From an uncultured Hyphomonadaceae bacterium (GTDB taxonomy: Bacteria > Pseudomonadota > Alphaproteobacteria > Caulobacterales > Hyphomonadaceae): 64,000 nucleotides of DNA. A model generated the notes under the pieces. It saw only the letters and a program-made list of their open reading frames with translations, had not been told where the DNA came from and did not search any database. The stretch lies in NCBI GenBank assembly GCA_938084575.1, contig CALKFG010000006.1:289579-353578 (forward strand). The letters run 5' to 3'. Made by a program: the position numbers and the translations under genes. This document shows, one piece after another, positions 62,801-64,000 of this stretch (positions within the stretch are counted from its first letter, which is position 1; each line of letters starts with the position of its first letter).

Positions 62801-63559
62801 CCGGTCACGGTGCGCGCCGGCCGCGATGAAACAGGACTGACCGACCGGGCCGTCTGCGACCAGCCGGCTGCCATGGGGCAGGTGGTGCAGCCCCGGGGGG
62901 CTGGTCCCCTCGGGCGCTGGGATCTCGGGCCTCCGCTGAGGGTTGAGCTGCCCGGACAGGCGCTGGCGCGGGTTTCGACCGGTGCCATGCTGGCCGGTGC
63001 CAACCGGCTGCTGGTCCAGCATGACAGGGGCTGGGAGCTGATCGGCTTCAAGGATGCCGAATTGACCGCCCAGGGGCACTGGGCCCTGTCGGGCTTGCTG
63101 CGGGGGCTGGCGGGCAGCCCGGTGGGTGTTTTTGGGGCCGGCGCCCGATGTGTCCGGGTTGATCCGGATCTGCGCGTGGCGGCGGTCTCCGCTTCCGAGA
63201 TCGGGGTGGAGCTGATCTGGCAGGCTGGCGGCGGGGCACCCCGGCCGGTGCGGTTTGATGATCGGGCGGGCCGGCCCTGGCGGGTCGGACATTTGCGGGT
63301 ACAGCCCGTCGGGACCGGCTGGAGGCTGCGCTGGACGCGGCGTGGTGCTGACATCGCGGTGGCCTGGGCGCTGCCGGAGGCCGAAAATCACGGCCGCTTC
63401 CGGCTGCGGGCCCTGCTGCCGGACGGGACCTGGGAAGAGACGGAAACCCGGCGGGCCGGGGCGGAGCTGGCGGGTCAGGTCTTGCAGGCCGAGGTGTCGG
63501 AAATCGGGCCCGACGGGCGCACAGGTCCATGGGTTTCCATTCTTCTGCCACGCGATTAA
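59888..63559 (+). CDS. GTA host-specificity megatron protein (gp15)
   Basis: The 1223-residue tail-tip protein. Order of parts: a glycine-rich N-terminal membrane-active-like segment (VLPQGLSVLGQSLSGAALGGTLGG), tail domains with LPLLYGRMRVPGQLIWASRF, then the GTA TIM-barrel-like domain at about residues 410-700 (AFMGQDGGFGYRHFILHYARL, LSYAADWTEYGAWQ, DIDFVAIDWYPPVTDWRDG), the Phage-tail_3 region (about 745-930; APSVVEARRRPQHTPDRAQL), and a C-terminal sugar-binding/receptor-like beta region with RPWRVGHLRVQPVGTGWRL. RcGTA gp15 is of similar size. Overlaps gp14 by one base. Confidence 0.93.
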   Translation: MAQLVLSQIGATIGTHVLPQGLSVLGQSLSGAALGGTLGGLVGRTIDASLAPPVHGPRLHSLHIMESREGASLPLLYGRMRVPGQLIWASRFREQNRKVSAGKGGPKQVQYSYTVSLAVALCAGEVTRLGRVWANGAPLDLGDLNWRFYPGSADQMPDPLLQAVEGTDQVPAYRDTAYIVLEDLPLGPFGNRLPQLSFEVIRASAVYPGSLRQALTSINIIPASGEFVYATRPVRARRFPASERPLNLNASAREPDFLVSLAQMQADLPALTAATLQVAWFGDDLRAGVAKLRPGVETRDRDTVPYVWQVAGQKRGLAYRVSQQDGRPNYGGTPADQAVLEGLTALHQAGLATTLSPFLLMDIPAGTTRPGVDGKGPQPAFPWRGRIRSGADGQRAARAHIDAFMGQDGGFGYRHFILHYARLGAAFGRLEAFLIGSELVGLTRLRDDEGRFPFVEALISLAAEVRHILGPQVKLSYAADWTEYGAWQPTGQADALFPLDPLWASPDIDFVAIDWYPPVTDWRDGDQHIDARAGVPSVDDPGYLRTGMAGGEAYDWFYSDAADREAQRRTPIRDTAHGEDWVFRPKDVSGWWRHAHYPRRSGERQATPTGWSPKSKPVRLTELGCAAVDRGSNAPNRFLDPKSDDSGLPPFSTGQRDDVLQRRMLEAALDWAGQEPAIEQVSAWCWDARPWPAFPQRAEVWSDGDNWARGHWLNGRIGQISLGEVIDDLLSLAGLRTDVRALNGPVDGIALHGPVRLRDALAPFMAAFDLICLERDAALVFRPALLAGPPHSLGRPVSHSEFRTRSLMDKAPWALQLSYVSDTDAYAPSVVEARRRPQHTPDRAQLVLPMVLGAARARAIAAHLLDRMLDPGDWRVSLGLGSSMLEPGDHLADADGRLWRLIGLVDQGPVRQLELIPAPEALALPRALAPPDPGPPPVRPADPELWVIDGPRLDPAIVGPLLACAADPWPGPVTVRAGRDETGLTDRAVCDQPAAMGQVVQPRGAGPLGRWDLGPPLRVELPGQALARVSTGAMLAGANRLLVQHDRGWELIGFKDAELTAQGHWALSGLLRGLAGSPVGVFGAGARCVRVDPDLRVAAVSASEIGVELIWQAGGGAPRPVRFDDRAGRPWRVGHLRVQPVGTGWRLRWTRRGADIAVAWALPEAENHGRFRLRALLPDGTWEETETRRAGAELAGQVLQAEVSEIGPDGRTGPWVSILLPRD

Positions 63560-63592
63560 GACAGACCGAACAGTCTTCTGGACGAGCGTGGC

Positions 63593-64000
63593 ATGGCCAA
63601 AGATCTTTATGCGACATTGGGGGTCTCCCGATCGGCACCGGCCGACGAGATCCGGCGCGTCTACAAGCGCAAGGTCAAGGAGCTGCACCCCGACCTGCAC
63701 CCCGGTGATACCGCCAAGGCAGACGCCTTCAAGCAGGTCTCCGCGGCGTATGAAATTCTCGGGGATGAAACCCGTCGCCGGCAATATGACCGGGGTGAAA
63801 TTGATGAGCAGGGTGCCCCGCGCGGCTTTGCCCGGGCTGGCCCGGGTGGTGCAGGTCCAGGGGGGCGGCCTGGTGGGTTTAGCCATTCGGGAAGCTTCCA
63901 GGGCGACCCGTTTGAAGACATTCTGTCGGGCATGTTTGGCGGTGGACGCCGGCGACCCGGTCCGCAGAAGGGCGGCGATATTCGCTATCAGGTCGAGGTC
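63593..64000 (+). CDS. DnaJ-like chaperone, N-terminal part (cut by window edge)
   Basis: A J-domain protein entering the right edge with 136 codons visible and no stop. The J domain (residues 1-65) has the HPD motif in KVKELHPDLHPGD and the closing AYEILGDETRRRQYDRGE. A Gly/Phe-rich linker follows (GGAGPGGRPGGF, GSFQGDPFEDILSGMFGGG). The MAKDLYATLGVSR opening resembles CbpA/DjlA-like proteins that lack the zinc-finger domain, but the window ends before that can be told. It begins 33 bases after the GTA gp15 stop. Confidence 0.88.
   Translation, partial: MAKDLYATLGVSRSAPADEIRRVYKRKVKELHPDLHPGDTAKADAFKQVSAAYEILGDETRRRQYDRGEIDEQGAPRGFARAGPGGAGPGGRPGGFSHSGSFQGDPFEDILSGMFGGGRRRPGPQKGGDIRYQVEV

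Noticed and set aside
51526..63559. Interpretation of the phage-like cluster as an active prophage
   Set aside because: No integrase, repressor, replication, lysis or attachment repeats, and the gene content and order match a gene transfer agent.
62078..63886. A 602-codon minus-strand open frame through the end of gp15 and into the DnaJ gene
   Set aside because: Antisense to two supported genes, low-complexity Arg/Pro/Gly composition, no ribosome-binding site seen.

Overview
The window is a 64 kb piece of chromosome from a G+C-rich alphaproteobacterium. Three things point to the stalked or budding lineages around Caulobacterales, Maricaulales, Hyphomonadaceae and Parvularculaceae: a MipZ division-site ATPase, an SpmX-type polarity factor derived from a phage lysozyme, and a CtrA-like TTAA-N7-TTTA site. 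A gene transfer agent (GTA) cluster, a phasin, ThrB of the choline-kinase fold, a ClpS-ClpA pair and an ATP12 chaperone also fit Alphaproteobacteria. The species cannot be named from sequence reading alone. Coding density is very high, no gene-free gap exceeds 300 bases, and I saw no insertion sequence, CRISPR array or rRNA.

Layout. 1-6.2 kb: the edge of an acyl-CoA ligase gene, clpS-clpA, a DUF1499 protein, a phasin with a strong terminator and a PhaR-like promoter region, a D-Ala-D-Ala carboxypeptidase, and an HMCES/YedK (SRAP) gene interrupted by an in-frame TGA. 6.2-8.5 kb: mipZ with an uncharacterised partner, then panC. 8.5-14.2 kb: an assimilatory sulfate/sulfite reduction operon (cysG, DUF2849, cysI, DUF934, cysH) with a divergent GcvA-type LysR regulator. 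14.2-21 kb: tdk, a 31-codon membrane peptide, fpr, a DUF481 outer-membrane protein, aroC, pdxH, DUF4345, a HAD phosphatase, the ATP12 chaperone and a glutathione transferase.

21-35 kb: the two propionyl-CoA carboxylase genes (pccB, pccA) enclose a pair of secreted amidohydrolases (one without its metal ligands), thrB, two tandem Spinster-like MFS transporters, a secreted cyclase-family hydrolase, map-radC and a short BLUF photoreceptor. 35-43 kb: two DUF805-type membrane proteins, lipB, tRNA-Leu(GAG), a flavin monooxygenase, mgtE, spmX, then isovaleryl-CoA dehydrogenase. 42-50 kb: leucine/isovalerate catabolism (liuA, liuB, liuC, liuD), interrupted by an opposite-strand patatin with a cyclic-nucleotide-binding domain and by a small membrane protein. 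A PLP-dependent decarboxylase follows.

51.5-63.6 kb: a nearly complete, compact RcGTA-like structural cluster on the plus strand. It runs gp1 (small terminase), terminase, portal, protease, capsid, adaptor, tail terminator, tail tube, two tail chaperones, tape measure, and gp12 to gp15. Most genes overlap by 1-4 bases. The cluster lacks a gp7 stopper gene between gp6 and gp8, has a very short tape-measure gene, and encodes a gp13 hub protein that seems to have lost its insert domain while keeping four cysteines. A truncated dnaJ-like gene ends the window.

The metabolic theme is branched-chain and odd-chain acyl-CoA breakdown with polymer storage. The cell-biology theme is polarity and division (MipZ, SpmX). 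The most distinctive accessory element is the domesticated GTA.
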